Below, in pieces: positions 46,316-56,025 of a DNA stretch of 64,000 nt. The notes below the pieces were generated by a model that searched no databases, had not been told where the DNA came from, and worked only from the letters and a program-made list of their open reading frames with translations. Source of the DNA: Lysinibacillus sp. 2017 (GTDB lineage Bacteria > Bacillota > Bacilli > Bacillales_A > Planococcaceae). Position 1 is the stretch's first letter. Each line of letters begins with the position of its first letter. The stretch covers positions 730,001 to 794,000 of the forward strand of contig NZ_CP029002.1 of NCBI RefSeq assembly GCF_003073375.1, read 5' to 3'. The position numbers were made by a program, and so were the translations under genes.

Positions 46316-47598
46316 GTGTCATACACCTCTCCAATAGCTTTTAGATTGTTTTTCGCTAAAGTATCAATGTCTGGATAACGAGGTGCAGAAATTTGCAAGG
46401 TTTCTTTATAATCTGAAGGACGAATATTTAATTTTCGATTCGATATAAGATGCTGTGCAATACACTCCATGTTATAATAAATCCATAATTGATCATCATG
46501 TATTTGTATCCCAACTTTTTGGCCAATGTACTTAGTGGGGACTGAATACTGGTTGGCTTTGTAGGAGACCATACTTGATGTGTTTACTTGTACAAGCTGA
46601 TGCTTGATACGGTAAGAGTTCCTTATCTTTTCTGCGGGTAGCGGAAGTAGGGAGCTCTTTTCTTTTTCTAAAGCAAATACGGGTATTTTGCCTGACCCTT
46701 GATGGAAAGATTGATTCAATCGATTCATTAACTTTTCAATGAAATGATAGAGCTCTTCTAAGGTCAATTGACCTTGATATGCATGGATTTCATCAATAAA
46801 TTTCATCTGTGTTTCTACTTTACCTTTTGTACGAGGACGCCGTGCTATACATGGTCGTACCTTAAAGTCAAAATCCTTCGCAAAAGCGGCGAACCTGCTA
46901 TTTATTTTTCCTGAACACTGTTCTGTTCGTGCCACATCCATAATTGTTTTTGGGTTATCAGTTACGATCTCTTTTGGAACACCCCCAATTTTTTCGAATG
47001 CTTCGGTTAAAAATGAGAACAAAACATCTTGTGTTTTACTCAATGTCAGAGTAAATATACGGAATCTTGAATACCCTAGAACCAGCGCACCTACGTTTAC
47101 CTCTACTTTTTCACCATCACTTGTCTCAAAAGGAATGCTTTCCTTCCAATCAAACTGTGCCTGTTGACCTGGTGGTGTTTCAAATCTTGTCGTACCTTTC
47201 GGTGAGGGAATACGCATTTGATCTGTAAAATAAGCTGCGAATTCGGGTGTCTTTGCGATATAGCGACGGAATGTAGAAGCACCACATTCTAAACCGTGAT
47301 TGTCTTTTAAATATTGCCAAAGTATACGGCGGTAATAAAACACCTGCTTTGAATCCTCCGACAGTAGTGCAGCGATTACCTCATAATAATCATCTAAAAT
47401 AGATGCCTTTTCTTTTGTTTCTTTTGGTGTAAATCCATTTAGGTACTTATCAACTGTACGTCGATCCACACCCATTTCTCTAGCCAACTGGCTTTTGTTA
47501 ATTTTCATTTTTAAATTCTCCATTAACTGTTTGAATTTTGGTAAGTCTGAAAGACTATTAATTTCAAAATTCGTTTGAACATCTAGCGTTATGTACAT
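46312..47598 (-). CDS. istA: IS21 transposase IstA
   Basis: 428-residue DDE transposase. An N-terminal helix-turn-helix (KSQLAREMGVDRRTVDKYL) precedes the RNase H-like core with Asp in QAQFDWKES, Asp in IVTDNPKTI and Glu in TKGKVETQMKF. A C-terminal beta-barrel (SSMVSYKANQYSVPTKY) follows. The ATG at 47598 follows GAGGTG; the open frame begins at a GTG nine bases upstream. It appears intact, so the element may be active. Confidence 0.93.
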   Translation of the reverse strand: MYITLDVQTNFEINSLSDLPKFKQLMENLKMKINKSQLAREMGVDRRTVDKYLNGFTPKETKEKASILDDYYEVIAALLSEDSKQVFYYRRILWQYLKDNHGLECGASTFRRYIAKTPEFAAYFTDQMRIPSPKGTTRFETPPGQQAQFDWKESIPFETSDGEKVEVNVGALVLGYSRFRIFTLTLSKTQDVLFSFLTEAFEKIGGVPKEIVTDNPKTIMDVARTEQCSGKINSRFAAFAKDFDFKVRPCIARRPRTKGKVETQMKFIDEIHAYQGQLTLEELYHFIEKLMNRLNQSFHQGSGKIPVFALEKEKSSLLPLPAEKIRNSYRIKHQLVQVNTSSMVSYKANQYSVPTKYIGQKVGIQIHDDQLWIYYNMECIAQHLISNRKLNIRPSDYKETLQISAPRYPDIDTLAKNNLKAIGEVYDT

Positions 47599-47767
47599 AC
47601 TAATCACCTCATGATTAGTATGCTAGAAAGTGAGGCAAAAGTGTACATCTTTAAGTGAGTGCGATTGTACATGAACATCGTAGCATTTGTAAAAGGCGGA
47701 TTCACTTGAACTGCATACGTTTGCAAATATCCAATGACGGGAATGCATACAAGAAACTGATATAATT

Positions 47768-47806
47768 AAAATACTTCTATGCATTTTGAGCATAGAAGTA
47801 TTTTTT
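47768..47806. terminator. Strong hairpin terminator
   Basis: AAAATACTTCTATGC pairs perfectly with GCATAGAAGTATTTT over a seven-base loop. It lies between array C/IS21 and the next minus-strand gene. Confidence 0.8.
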
Positions 47807-47855
47807 AATCTCCTAATTTTTATATAATCATGCGATTTGTTTGGTTTACACAACA

Positions 47856-48362
47856 TCATTTAAATCGTTCATCTTTTTTATAAGTAGTCGCCAGTTGTTT
47901 TAAGTCGACAGATGTATAATTTTTCATCGTTGAAAGTGATTGCTGATCAAAGGAGAGTGCAAGCATTTCGGTATTTTTGTTTTTAACAGGCATGAACCAT
48001 TTTAATGTGAAATTTTCAAGATTTTGAACGCGGGACAATTCTTTTACTATGTTGTAGCTGTCTTTTAAAAGGGTATCTTCTGTTTGAAATTCACTCGCTT
48101 GCAATGAAAGAACCACATTTTGACTTTCTTGCGCTGGTGTAATTTCAATATGTAAAATGACATTTTCGATGAGCTGATTGACAACAATTTCAGAAATCTC
48201 GGTAATCGTTTGAACTTTCATCTCTTCAGGTGATAGCTGTGCCTGTACTTTCTCAATTTTTTTCGGCTCAGCAGAATCAGATGTTTTGACGTAGTAAACA
48301 CTAGCACAAACAGCGATTAGAAGTATGAATACAACAAGCATAATTTTAAGTAATTTATTCAA
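47856..48362 (-). CDS. Membrane-anchored extracytoplasmic protein of unknown function
   Basis: 168 residues. One N-terminal hydrophobic helix (about 4-25) with lysine before it predicts a signal anchor, with a soluble domain outside. The domain has alternating hydrophobic strands (NQLIENVILHIEIT, NVVLSLQASEF) but no motif I recognise. The ATG follows AGGAGGCG. It is a single gene ending at a strong terminator. Confidence 0.65.
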   Translation of the reverse strand: MNKLLKIMLVVFILLIAVCASVYYVKTSDSAEPKKIEKVQAQLSPEEMKVQTITEISEIVVNQLIENVILHIEITPAQESQNVVLSLQASEFQTEDTLLKDSYNIVKELSRVQNLENFTLKWFMPVKNKNTEMLALSFDQQSLSTMKNYTSVDLKQLATTYKKDERFK

Positions 48363-48436
48363 AATAAGGACGCCTCCTTTTGAATTTTTACGCGCAATAA
48401 ATTACTACTATTCGTCATTATGCCACAAAAATAAAT

Positions 48437-48467
48437 AAAAAAGACCGCCAATTGTGACAGTCCTTTT
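48437..48467 (-). terminator. Terminator of the 50-residue gene
   Basis: On the minus strand AAAGGACTG pairs with CGGTCTTT (one bulge) around CACAATTGG, followed by T residues. Confidence 0.7.
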
Positions 48468-48472
48468 ACGAG

Positions 48473-48625
48473 TTAAGTATTTTGTTCGTCATTAAGAGTT
48501 GTGGCTGTTAATTCGTCAAAGTATAAAAATGATTCATCCTCTAATTGTGCTAATTTTTGTTCATTTACTCCGATAGATAATGGTCCAGAAAAAATTTCGC
48601 CCCACCAAGTTTCAGTAATAATCAT
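48473..48625 (-). CDS. 50-residue acidic peptide of unknown function
   Basis: The frame encodes MIITETWWGEIFSGPL..., then NEQKLAQLEDESFLYFDEL and an acidic Asn/Thr tail. The ATG at 48625 is preceded by AAGGAGG at ideal spacing and a terminator follows the stop, so it looks like a self-contained small gene. Two adjacent Trp and the Gly-Pro centre are distinctive. I do not recognise a family. A modified-peptide precursor, a spore peptide or a regulator are all possible. Confidence 0.6.
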   Translation of the reverse strand: MIITETWWGEIFSGPLSIGVNEQKLAQLEDESFLYFDELTATTLNDEQNT

Positions 48626-48646
48626 GATTATAGCCTCCTTGTACGA

Positions 48647-48654
48647 ATAGTATG
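48647..48654 (-). promoter_or_regulatory. Possible forespore (sigma-G/F) -10 element
   Basis: On the minus strand CATACTAT matches the sigma-G -10 core CATNNTA, 22 bases before the small gene. The expected -35 is only partly matched (GTAAT). Confidence 0.35.
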
Positions 48655-48857
48655 TGTTAATTTTTCTCTGATTACTTGTTAATAAATAAATTCCCGTATG
48701 TTTAAATTTTTAAACCTTGCCTTAAAAGTAGTGCTTTAAAAATTGATTCCTCCTTTCGTGCAGGAATTCGTTATAAAAATGTAGTAGTTATTACTATAGT
48801 TAATATGTGTGAACAGTTATAATTTATGCATAGTTTTTCTAAGAAAGGATGAGAAAA

Positions 48858-50246
48858 ATGAATTTTTCTACACAAGACGTAGAGCAAATGATTTCCTTAC
48901 AACGATCGTTTTACTTTACTGGTGCAACAAAGGATGTTGAATTCCGTAAGCAACAATTAGTGTTATTAAAAGAAAATATAAAAAAATATGAGAACCAAGT
49001 TATCGAAGCATTAGCGTTAGATTTAAGAAAAAGTGAATTTGAAGCGTATTCAAATGAAATCGGTATTGTCTACGATAGCATTTCCAACTTTTTAAAAAAT
49101 ATAAATAGCTGGATGAAGCCAGAGTCGATTAAAACGCCACTCCACTTCCAACCAGCCAAAAGCTATATTGTACGTGAGCCATATGGGGTTGCGTTAATTA
49201 TTGGTCCATTTAATTATCCATTCCAATTAGTGATGGAGCCATTAATTGGGGCGATTATCGGTGGTAATACTGCCATTGTGAAACCTTCAGAAACAGCAGT
49301 CCATACCGCGGTTATTGTAAAAAAAATAATTGAAGATACCTTCCCACCGAACTATGTACGTGTCGTGGAAGGCGAGAAAGAAGAAGTAACAGCACTTATT
49401 CATGCGCCATTTGATTATATTTTCTTTACAGGTAGTGTAGCGGTCGGAAAAATCGTTGCCAAGGCTGCAGCAGAGCGCTTAACACCATTAGCGCTTGAAC
49501 TGGGAGGGAAAAGTCCTGTTATCGTCGATCAAACAGCTAACCTAGAAATCGCGGCAAAGCGTATTGCCTGGGGGAAATTTAATAATACGGGGCAAACTTG
49601 TGTAGCACCAGATTACGTGCTCGTGCATGAATCGGTTGCGAAAAAGTTTAATAAAATAATGAAAAAGACACTTCGAGAATTTTTCGGTGGAGATGCGCAA
49701 GCAAGTCCAGATTATGGGCGTATTATTAATACACGCCAATTTGACCGTCTGCAAAGTATTTTAGACCGCGAACGTGCCACTGTAACATTTGGTGGTGTGA
49801 CAGACCGCGAAGATTTATATATTGAACCAACAATCTTAGAAAATGTTTCATGGGATAGTCCATCAATGGAAGACGAGCTCTTCGGACCGATTTTACCTGT
49901 GATGACGTATCAACAATTACCACAAGCAATTCATGAAATTCGTCAGTTACCTAAGCCGTTAAGTGCGTATTTATTCTCTGAAAATGATAAAGCCATTGAC
50001 TACTTTTTACAAGAACTTCCATTTGGCGGAGGCTGTATCAATGATGTCATTACTCATGTGGCCAATGGATATTTACCATTTGGTGGTGTTGGACCTTCAG
50101 GGGTGAAGGCATATCACGGAAAGGCAAGCTTTGAAAACTTCACGCATGCCAAATCAGTTATGCAACGCTCGAATAAGTTAGAAATAGGTTTATTGTTCCC
50201 ACCGTATAAACAGAAAGTTAAACTTGTACGTACAATCATGAAATAA
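48858..50246 (+). CDS. Aldehyde dehydrogenase, class 3 type (YwdH-like)
   Basis: 462 residues of the NAD(P)-dependent aldehyde dehydrogenase family. The catalytic Cys248 lies in NTGQTCVAPDY and Glu214 in LELGGKSPVIV; the nucleotide site includes IIGPFNYP and FFTGSVAVGK. The C-terminal hydrophobic-basic tail (LLFPPYKQKVKLVRTIMK) resembles fatty-aldehyde dehydrogenases. The ATG at 48858 follows AAAGGATG; an ATG at 48849 is inside that site. It converges with the kinase gene. Confidence 0.93.
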   Translation: MNFSTQDVEQMISLQRSFYFTGATKDVEFRKQQLVLLKENIKKYENQVIEALALDLRKSEFEAYSNEIGIVYDSISNFLKNINSWMKPESIKTPLHFQPAKSYIVREPYGVALIIGPFNYPFQLVMEPLIGAIIGGNTAIVKPSETAVHTAVIVKKIIEDTFPPNYVRVVEGEKEEVTALIHAPFDYIFFTGSVAVGKIVAKAAAERLTPLALELGGKSPVIVDQTANLEIAAKRIAWGKFNNTGQTCVAPDYVLVHESVAKKFNKIMKKTLREFFGGDAQASPDYGRIINTRQFDRLQSILDRERATVTFGGVTDREDLYIEPTILENVSWDSPSMEDELFGPILPVMTYQQLPQAIHEIRQLPKPLSAYLFSENDKAIDYFLQELPFGGGCINDVITHVANGYLPFGGVGPSGVKAYHGKASFENFTHAKSVMQRSNKLEIGLLFPPYKQKVKLVRTIMK

Positions 50247-50247
50247 A

Positions 50248-50283
50248 AAAACTCCGTTGCGAATCTCATGCAACGGAGTTTTT
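50248..50283. terminator. Bidirectional terminator
   Basis: AAAAACTCCGTTGC pairs perfectly with GCAACGGAGTTTTT between convergent genes. Confidence 0.9.
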
Positions 50284-50285
50284 CG

Positions 50286-51860
50286 TTAATGTTGTTCAAC
50301 TGGAAAGCTTAGTAAAATTTCGGTACCCATATTTTGTTTACTCTTGATTTTAATTGTCCCTTGATGATCTTGAATCACCTTATTAATAATCATCATACCC
50401 AGCCCAGTTCCTTTAGACTTCGTCGTGTAGAAAGGCTCGAAAACTCTTTCTAACACATGCGGTGGAATGCCACATCCGGTATCTTTAATCGTAATGTAAA
50501 TCGATTTTTCATCACTGCTTTTACACATTTCTAGTTTAATCGTTCCTTTTTCACTAATCGCTTCAATAGCATTCTTAATTAAATTAATAAATACTTGTTT
50601 AATTTGATTTTCATTCCCCATAATGATGGTGTTTTTATATGGATTAATCATTTTTAACGTAATCGATTTTTGCTGGAATTCAAATTGGAATAGCTGTGTT
50701 ACTTCCGCTAATATTTCGGCTAAATTTATCGGTGTAAATTGTTTTACTTGCGGGCGCGATAAAACTAAAAACTCCGCTAAAATTAAATCGATTCGTTCCG
50801 TTTCGGTTTGAATCAGTTTTGTATATTCATAATAAGGAGAAGAGGCATCTTCATTCATCATCTGAACGAATCCAGAAATTACAGTCATAGGATTGCGAAT
50901 TTCATGTGCAACTCCCGCGGCAAGTTCCCCAACTAACTTCATTTTTTCCGATTGAACGATTAAATTTTCATTTTCTTTTATATAAGATATATCACGTGAA
51001 ATGACAGAGGATGCAATAATTTCACCGTGTGGATTCAAAATTGGTGATAAAGAGATTTGAGCATCGAAAACTGTACCATCTTTACGCATATCTTGTGTTT
51101 CAAAAAAAGTATAGCTCTTTCCTTCACGTAAGCGAGCACAACGAGTTTTCGCTCCTTTTAAATGAATTGGAGGAATCAGTGGTAATGCATTGCCGATTGC
51201 TTCTTCTTTTGTCCAACCATATAGTTTTTCAAAGGCGGGGTTTACGGCAATCACACGATCCTCCATATCAAATACGGCAATCGCATCTTCAGCATGTTCA
51301 AAAAATAAGTTTAAGTAGGCTTGCTTTGAATTCAAATCATATTCACGAGCCAACGTTTTTTGTTCCATCTTTGACCAGATTCTTTTAATCGATAAACTTT
51401 GAACTAAACTAATGATACATACGATTAATAAAAAAATTAGGAATAAATGATTTTCTTGTGTGTTCAGAATAGTAAGTGACATAATAGACGACTTAACCAA
51501 AATGATAATTTCGATGGTTACAAAAAGAATATTAATAAAATTTAAGAGTAACGAACGGTAAATTGTTAAAACACCAAATAAATAAATAAAACCGTAAAGG
51601 GTAATCGTATTTATACTTTGGCAATTATAAAGAAAGATAAGAATATGCCAACTAATAACTAAACTAATTTGAAAAGCCTTCGGAGGTATTTTAAAAAAAT
51701 AAAATGCGAGCAGTAAGAGCGTGCTAATCCCGCAAAAATATAAATAGGTATAGTTGTTTTGAAACTGCTGTGAAATTATCGCTAAAGTGACGACTAAATT
51801 TGAGAATAAATACGTGATTAAAGTAAATATATTTCGTTTTTGTAAAATTTCGTATTGCAT
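50286..51860 (-). CDS. Membrane PAS-domain histidine kinase, sporulation-kinase type
   Basis: 524 residues. Six or seven N-terminal membrane helices (about 12-170) precede a PAS domain (about 190-300; AVFDMEDRVIAVNPAFEKLYGWTKEE). The HisKA box has the phosphorylated His in AGVAHEIRNPMT, and HATPase motifs are QVFINLIKNAIEA, DTGCGIP and TKSKGTGLGM. Architecture resembles KinB/KinE-like phosphorelay kinases. No response regulator lies beside it, as expected for an orphan phosphorelay kinase. The ATG at 51860 follows GAGGTG. Confidence 0.88.
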   Translation of the reverse strand: MQYEILQKRNIFTLITYLFSNLVVTLAIISQQFQNNYTYLYFCGISTLLLLAFYFFKIPPKAFQISLVISWHILIFLYNCQSINTITLYGFIYLFGVLTIYRSLLLNFINILFVTIEIIILVKSSIMSLTILNTQENHLFLIFLLIVCIISLVQSLSIKRIWSKMEQKTLAREYDLNSKQAYLNLFFEHAEDAIAVFDMEDRVIAVNPAFEKLYGWTKEEAIGNALPLIPPIHLKGAKTRCARLREGKSYTFFETQDMRKDGTVFDAQISLSPILNPHGEIIASSVISRDISYIKENENLIVQSEKMKLVGELAAGVAHEIRNPMTVISGFVQMMNEDASSPYYEYTKLIQTETERIDLILAEFLVLSRPQVKQFTPINLAEILAEVTQLFQFEFQQKSITLKMINPYKNTIIMGNENQIKQVFINLIKNAIEAISEKGTIKLEMCKSSDEKSIYITIKDTGCGIPPHVLERVFEPFYTTKSKGTGLGMMIINKVIQDHQGTIKIKSKQNMGTEILLSFPVEQH

Positions 51861-52155
51861 GGAGCACCTCATTACATCATATTACCTATATCATACCGTA
51901 ATTCTTAATGTCGATATATGACGAATTTTGATATGATAGAGACAGACAATAAATGAATGAAATTTTTGAGTTAACACGAATTCTTCGTACATGAAAAAAG
52001 TATTATCTGCGAGTAAACGACGTTTTTTTAATTTGTCATCGTGAAAACATGGCATTTTTGAAGTCATCGCAGTATGATGAAGAGTAATAGATGAAGTAAT
52101 GTAGTAAATGAAAAAATTTGCATTCGCAAGTACATTGCAGTTGGGGGAACAAATT

Positions 52156-53625
52156 ATGTATGCACAAGAACTTTTTAGTACACTTATGCAAAAAAAAATC
52201 GTAGGACAATTACCAAAATTAATTAAAGATATTGCAATTGACTCTCGTAGTGTTCAGCCGAGCAGTCTGTTTATTTGTATAAAAGGTTATACGGTTGATG
52301 GGCATGACTATGCACAAAAAGCGGTAGATGCTGGAGCAACCGTAATTGTTACAGAACGTCAATTAGAGCTAGAAGGCGATGTTGCACAAGTTATTGTTAA
52401 CAATACGAATCGCACCCTTGGAATTTTAGCCGCAAAATTCTTCGATTACCCATCAAAAGACCTGACAATGATTGGTGTAACGGGCACGAATGGTAAAACA
52501 AGTGTATCAGGCATTATTCATAACATTTTAATTGGTCTTGGTGAAAAGTCAGCGTTATCTGGCACAATCGGCTTTAATTTAAATGGTGTACTTTATGAGT
52601 CAGCAAATACGACAAGTGATGCATTAAACACACAGCAAATGATTTTCCGTGCAAAAATGGAAGGCTGCCGCGCGATGGTGATGGAAGTATCTTCCCATGG
52701 TTTAGTATTAGGGCGTTTAGCTGGTGTCGATTATGACGTCGCTATTTTTACGAACTTAACACATGACCATTTAGATTTCCACGGTACGATGGAAAACTAC
52801 GGCAATGCAAAAGGCTTGCTGTTCTCTCAATTAGGACAAGACTTAGAAAAAAATAAGCATGTCGTATTAAATGCTGATGATCCTTGGTCAGAACGTTATG
52901 CAGCGATGACACCATTCCCAATTTGGACATATGGTTTAAAAAATGATGCATTATTCCGTGCAGAAAACTGCCGTTATGAAGATGGTATGACCTACTTTGA
53001 TATGATTACTCCAGAAGGTACATTCCCAGTAGCCATGCATCTTTTAGGGGAATTTAATGTTTATAATATCCTTGCTGCAACAGCCATGTTCTATGCACGT
53101 AATTTCCCAATTGAGGCCATTATTGAACAAATTGAAATGCTTTCACCTGTAAAAGGGCGTATGGAAAAAGTAATGACCGATTTACCAATTCAAATCTTTA
53201 TCGATTATGCACATACACCGGATGCAATTGAAAAAGCAATTAACGCAGCATTACCTTATAAAAAACCTGAAAATAAATTAATTTTCTTAGTCGGCACAGG
53301 TGGAAATCGTGATAAAACGAAACGTCCAACAATGGCTGAAAAAGCATCGGTAGCGGATTATGTTATTTTAACAACAGATGATCCACGCTATGAAGAATTT
53401 GATAGTATTACAGGTGATTTAGCTAAAGGGATGCTACATGATAATTATACATGTATCGGAGATCGTGCAGAAGCAGTGAGACATGCGGTCAGCATGGCAG
53501 AACCAGGAGATATTATTATTTTTGCTGGTAAAGGTCATGAGGATTATCAAATTATTGAAAATACAAAATACCCACATAGTGATGCAAAGATTGCCATCGA
53601 AGCAGGGAAATTAAAATTTGTATAG
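52156..53625 (+). CDS. murE: UDP-N-acetylmuramyl-tripeptide synthetase MurE
   Basis: Adds the third amino acid to UDP-MurNAc-L-Ala-D-Glu in peptidoglycan synthesis. 489 residues with GVTGTNGKTSV (ATP loop), SANTTSDALN, EVSSHGL, FTNLTHDHLDFH and DYAHTPDAIEKA. The specificity loop reads DDPR (408-411), whereas meso-DAP enzymes usually have DNPR and lysine enzymes lack this Arg pattern. The added residue therefore remains open. The ATG at 52156 follows TTGGGGGAAC; 16 upstream codons look like untranslated leader. It stands alone, outside a mur cluster. Confidence 0.92.
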   Translation: MYAQELFSTLMQKKIVGQLPKLIKDIAIDSRSVQPSSLFICIKGYTVDGHDYAQKAVDAGATVIVTERQLELEGDVAQVIVNNTNRTLGILAAKFFDYPSKDLTMIGVTGTNGKTSVSGIIHNILIGLGEKSALSGTIGFNLNGVLYESANTTSDALNTQQMIFRAKMEGCRAMVMEVSSHGLVLGRLAGVDYDVAIFTNLTHDHLDFHGTMENYGNAKGLLFSQLGQDLEKNKHVVLNADDPWSERYAAMTPFPIWTYGLKNDALFRAENCRYEDGMTYFDMITPEGTFPVAMHLLGEFNVYNILAATAMFYARNFPIEAIIEQIEMLSPVKGRMEKVMTDLPIQIFIDYAHTPDAIEKAINAALPYKKPENKLIFLVGTGGNRDKTKRPTMAEKASVADYVILTTDDPRYEEFDSITGDLAKGMLHDNYTCIGDRAEAVRHAVSMAEPGDIIIFAGKGHEDYQIIENTKYPHSDAKIAIEAGKLKFV

Positions 53626-53642
53626 TATCTAATCATTAATTT

Positions 53643-53686
53643 TGGGTCCACCGTATTGACGTGAAAACGCGAGCGGTGGATTTTTT
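53643..53686 (+). terminator. murE terminator
   Basis: GTCCACCG pairs with CGGTGGAT around a 20-base loop, followed by a T-run. Confidence 0.75.
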
Positions 53687-53775
53687 ATCGATAAAAAAGT
53701 ATAACTTTCTAAGGACATCAGGTTGCGCTATGTGGCACAACAGGTATCTTTCTAATTGGAGGTGGATATAACAAC

Positions 53776-54336
53776 GTGATTCTTTATTTTTTTAGGAGTA
53801 TGGCAATTTATTGTATAATCTGTCTCCCAATATATATTTTTTTCCGCGTTCTACATATGAGAAAAAAAGAAAAGAATTGGCTTCGTGAAGGAGTCATGCT
53901 ACTTTTTTTCCTCTATTGTGTTAGCATTTTTTCACAGACGATTATTCCAAACTTTACTATTATAAATTGGCGAATTGTATTGGATACCTCAACCGCCTAT
54001 TCTCGTAGTAATTTTACACCGCTCAATACGATTTTACTTTTTTATAATCAATTAAATGGGCCCCTTGCAAATATTGCCTTTTATAATTTAGCTGGTAATA
54101 TTGTACTGTTCATTCCATTTGGCTTCTTTATTCCATTAGTATGGCCAAAATTTAGAGGATGGGTCATCATGCATGTTGTCGCATTTTTAATTCCACTCTT
54201 TATTGAATGTACGCAATATTTTATCGGGCGTAGTATTGATGTGGATGATGTTTTACTAAATGCCATCGCGATTGTAATAGGCTTTGTTTTGTACAAAGTG
54301 TTGCAACGTGTTCGTAAAATGATAAAGGATAAGTAA
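53776..54336 (+). CDS. VanZ-like family membrane protein
   Basis: 186 residues with about five membrane helices. VanZ-family landmarks: SNFTPLNTILLFYNQL, NLAGNIVLFIPFGFFIPL and the polar ECTQYFIGRSIDVDDVLLNAIA near the C-terminus. VanZ confers low-level teicoplanin resistance in enterococci; most homologues have unknown roles. The GTG start has GGAGGTGG ten bases upstream. No vancomycin-resistance genes are nearby. Confidence 0.88.
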   Translation: MILYFFRSMAIYCIICLPIYIFFRVLHMRKKEKNWLREGVMLLFFLYCVSIFSQTIIPNFTIINWRIVLDTSTAYSRSNFTPLNTILLFYNQLNGPLANIAFYNLAGNIVLFIPFGFFIPLVWPKFRGWVIMHVVAFLIPLFIECTQYFIGRSIDVDDVLLNAIAIVIGFVLYKVLQRVRKMIKDK

Positions 54337-54402
54337 AAAAGGTTGTAACAAGGTAGCGATGTCTTTTAAAATAAGAAAGTATGAAAAGGAGACGAAATTA
54401 AA

Positions 54403-55974
54403 ATGACTTTAGAACAAGATATATTATCACGTCGTACCTTTGCCATCATCAGTCACCCGGATGCTGGTAAAACGACGATTACAGAAAAATTATTATTATT
54501 CGGTGGTGCCATCCGTGACGCAGGTACAGTAAAAGGGAAGAAATCAGGGAAATTCGCAACATCTGACTGGATGGAAATTGAGAAACAACGTGGGATCTCA
54601 GTTACTTCATCTGTTATGCAGTTCGATTATTCAGATTGCCGTGTGAACATTCTGGACACACCTGGACACCAAGATTTCTCCGAAGATACGTACCGTACAT
54701 TAATGGCGGTAGATAGTGCTGTCATGATCGTCGATGCAGCAAAAGGGATTGAAGCCCAAACATTAAAGCTATTTAAAGTATGTAAAATGCGCGGTATTCC
54801 AATCTTCACATTCATCAACAAATTAGACCGTCAAGGGAAAGAGCCGCTTGAGCTAATTGAAGAATTAGAAGAAGTACTTGGCATTTCAGCTTATCCAATG
54901 AACTGGCCAATCGGTATGGGGAAAGAGTTCCTTGGTATTTATGACCGTTACAACAATCGTATCGAGCAATTCCGTACGGATGAAAATGAGCGTTACTTAC
55001 CAGTAGATGAAAAAGGCCATTTAGCAGTTGAACATCCGATGAAAGTAACATCTTATTACACGCAAGCCATGGATGATATCGAATTATTAAACGAAGCAGG
55101 TAATGCGTATTCAGAAGAAAAAATCCGTCGTGGGGAATTAACACCCGTATTCTTCGGTTCTGCTTTAACAAACTTCGGGGTACAAACATTCCTTGATACG
55201 TACTTAAAATTCGCACCAACACCACAGCCTCGTATTACTGAAGATGAGCAATACATTGATCCTGTAGAGTATAATGAGTTCTCTGGTTTCATATTCAAAA
55301 TTCAAGCGAATATGAACCCAGCGCACCGTGACCGTATTGCGTTCGTTCGTATTGTTTCAGGTAAATTTGAGCGCGGTATGAATATGACACTAGCACGTAC
55401 AGGTAAATCATTTAAAGTAACTCAATCAACACAATTTTTAGCGGATGACCGTGAAATTGTCAATGAAGCCGTTGCAGGTGATATTATTGGTCTTTATGAT
55501 ACAGGTACGTACCAAATTGGTGATACAGTTGTTGGCGGTAAAAAAGGCTTCAACTTTGAAAAATTACCACAGTTCACACCAGAAATTTTCATGCGCGTAT
55601 CTGCGAAGAACGTCATGAAAGGGAAACAATTCCAAAAAGGTGTACTGCAATTAGTACAAGAGGGTGCAATTCAATACTTCAAAACATTGCATACAGAAGA
55701 AATTATTCTTGGTGCAGTAGGTCAACTACAGTTTGAAGTATTCCAACACCGTATGATCGGCGAATATAACGTTGAAGTAACGATGCAACCAATTGGTAGT
55801 AAAATAGCTCGTTGGGTTGAGAATGAAGAAGATGTGAAGGATTCAATGCATTCTCAACGTTCGATGTTAGTAAAAGACCGTTTTGATAAAAAGGTATTCT
55901 TGTTTGAAAATGAATTTGCGATGCGCTGGTTCGCTGATAAGAACGAGCATATTAAATTATATAGTTTATTATAA
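54403..55974 (+). CDS. prfC: Peptide chain release factor 3
   Basis: GTPase that recycles RF1/RF2 from the ribosome. 523 residues; G1 [17 protein letters not shown]2 region [15 protein letters not shown]3 [14 protein letters not shown] and G4 FINKLDR. The start [20 protein letters not shown] and length are typical of RF3 rather than EF-G. The ATG follows AAAAGGAGACG. It ends at a terminator just before repeat array D. Confidence 0.96.
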   Translation: MTLEQDILSRRTFAIISHPDAGKTTITEKLLLFGGAIRDAGTVKGKKSGKFATSDWMEIEKQRGISVTSSVMQFDYSDCRVNILDTPGHQDFSEDTYRTLMAVDSAVMIVDAAKGIEAQTLKLFKVCKMRGIPIFTFINKLDRQGKEPLELIEELEEVLGISAYPMNWPIGMGKEFLGIYDRYNNRIEQFRTDENERYLPVDEKGHLAVEHPMKVTSYYTQAMDDIELLNEAGNAYSEEKIRRGELTPVFFGSALTNFGVQTFLDTYLKFAPTPQPRITEDEQYIDPVEYNEFSGFIFKIQANMNPAHRDRIAFVRIVSGKFERGMNMTLARTGKSFKVTQSTQFLADDREIVNEAVAGDIIGLYDTGTYQIGDTVVGGKKGFNFEKLPQFTPEIFMRVSAKNVMKGKQFQKGVLQLVQEGAIQYFKTLHTEEIILGAVGQLQFEVFQHRMIGEYNVEVTMQPIGSKIARWVENEEDVKDSMHSQRSMLVKDRFDKKVFLFENEFAMRWFADKNEHIKLYSLL

Positions 55975-55985
55975 TTTTTCAAACT

Positions 55986-56022
55986 TCGACCGTTGGGCAA
56001 ATGCTCAGCGGTCTTTTTTGTT
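55986..56022 (+). terminator. prfC terminator
   Basis: GACCGTTG pairs with CAGCGGTC around a short loop, followed by TTTTTTG. Confidence 0.85.
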
Positions 56023-56025
56023 TTT

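Larger units (their letters stand above)
45524..47671 (-). mobile_element. IS21-family insertion sequence
   Basis: 2148 bp from TGTACAA at 45524 to TTGTACA at 47671. Both ends carry related multi-repeat termini (TGTACAA, CTCACTTAA, CTCACTTTC spaced alike), typical of IS21. It encodes IstA and IstB with overlapping genes. No direct target repeat is obvious next to the ends. Instead TACAAATG (45504-45511) and CATTTGTA (47686-47693) lie in inverted orientation outside it. It sits inside the end of repeat array C. Confidence 0.9.

Noticed and set aside
47623-47859. 78-codon minus-strand open frame across the IS21 right end
   Set aside because: It runs through the IS terminus and a strong terminator hairpin and has no binding site.
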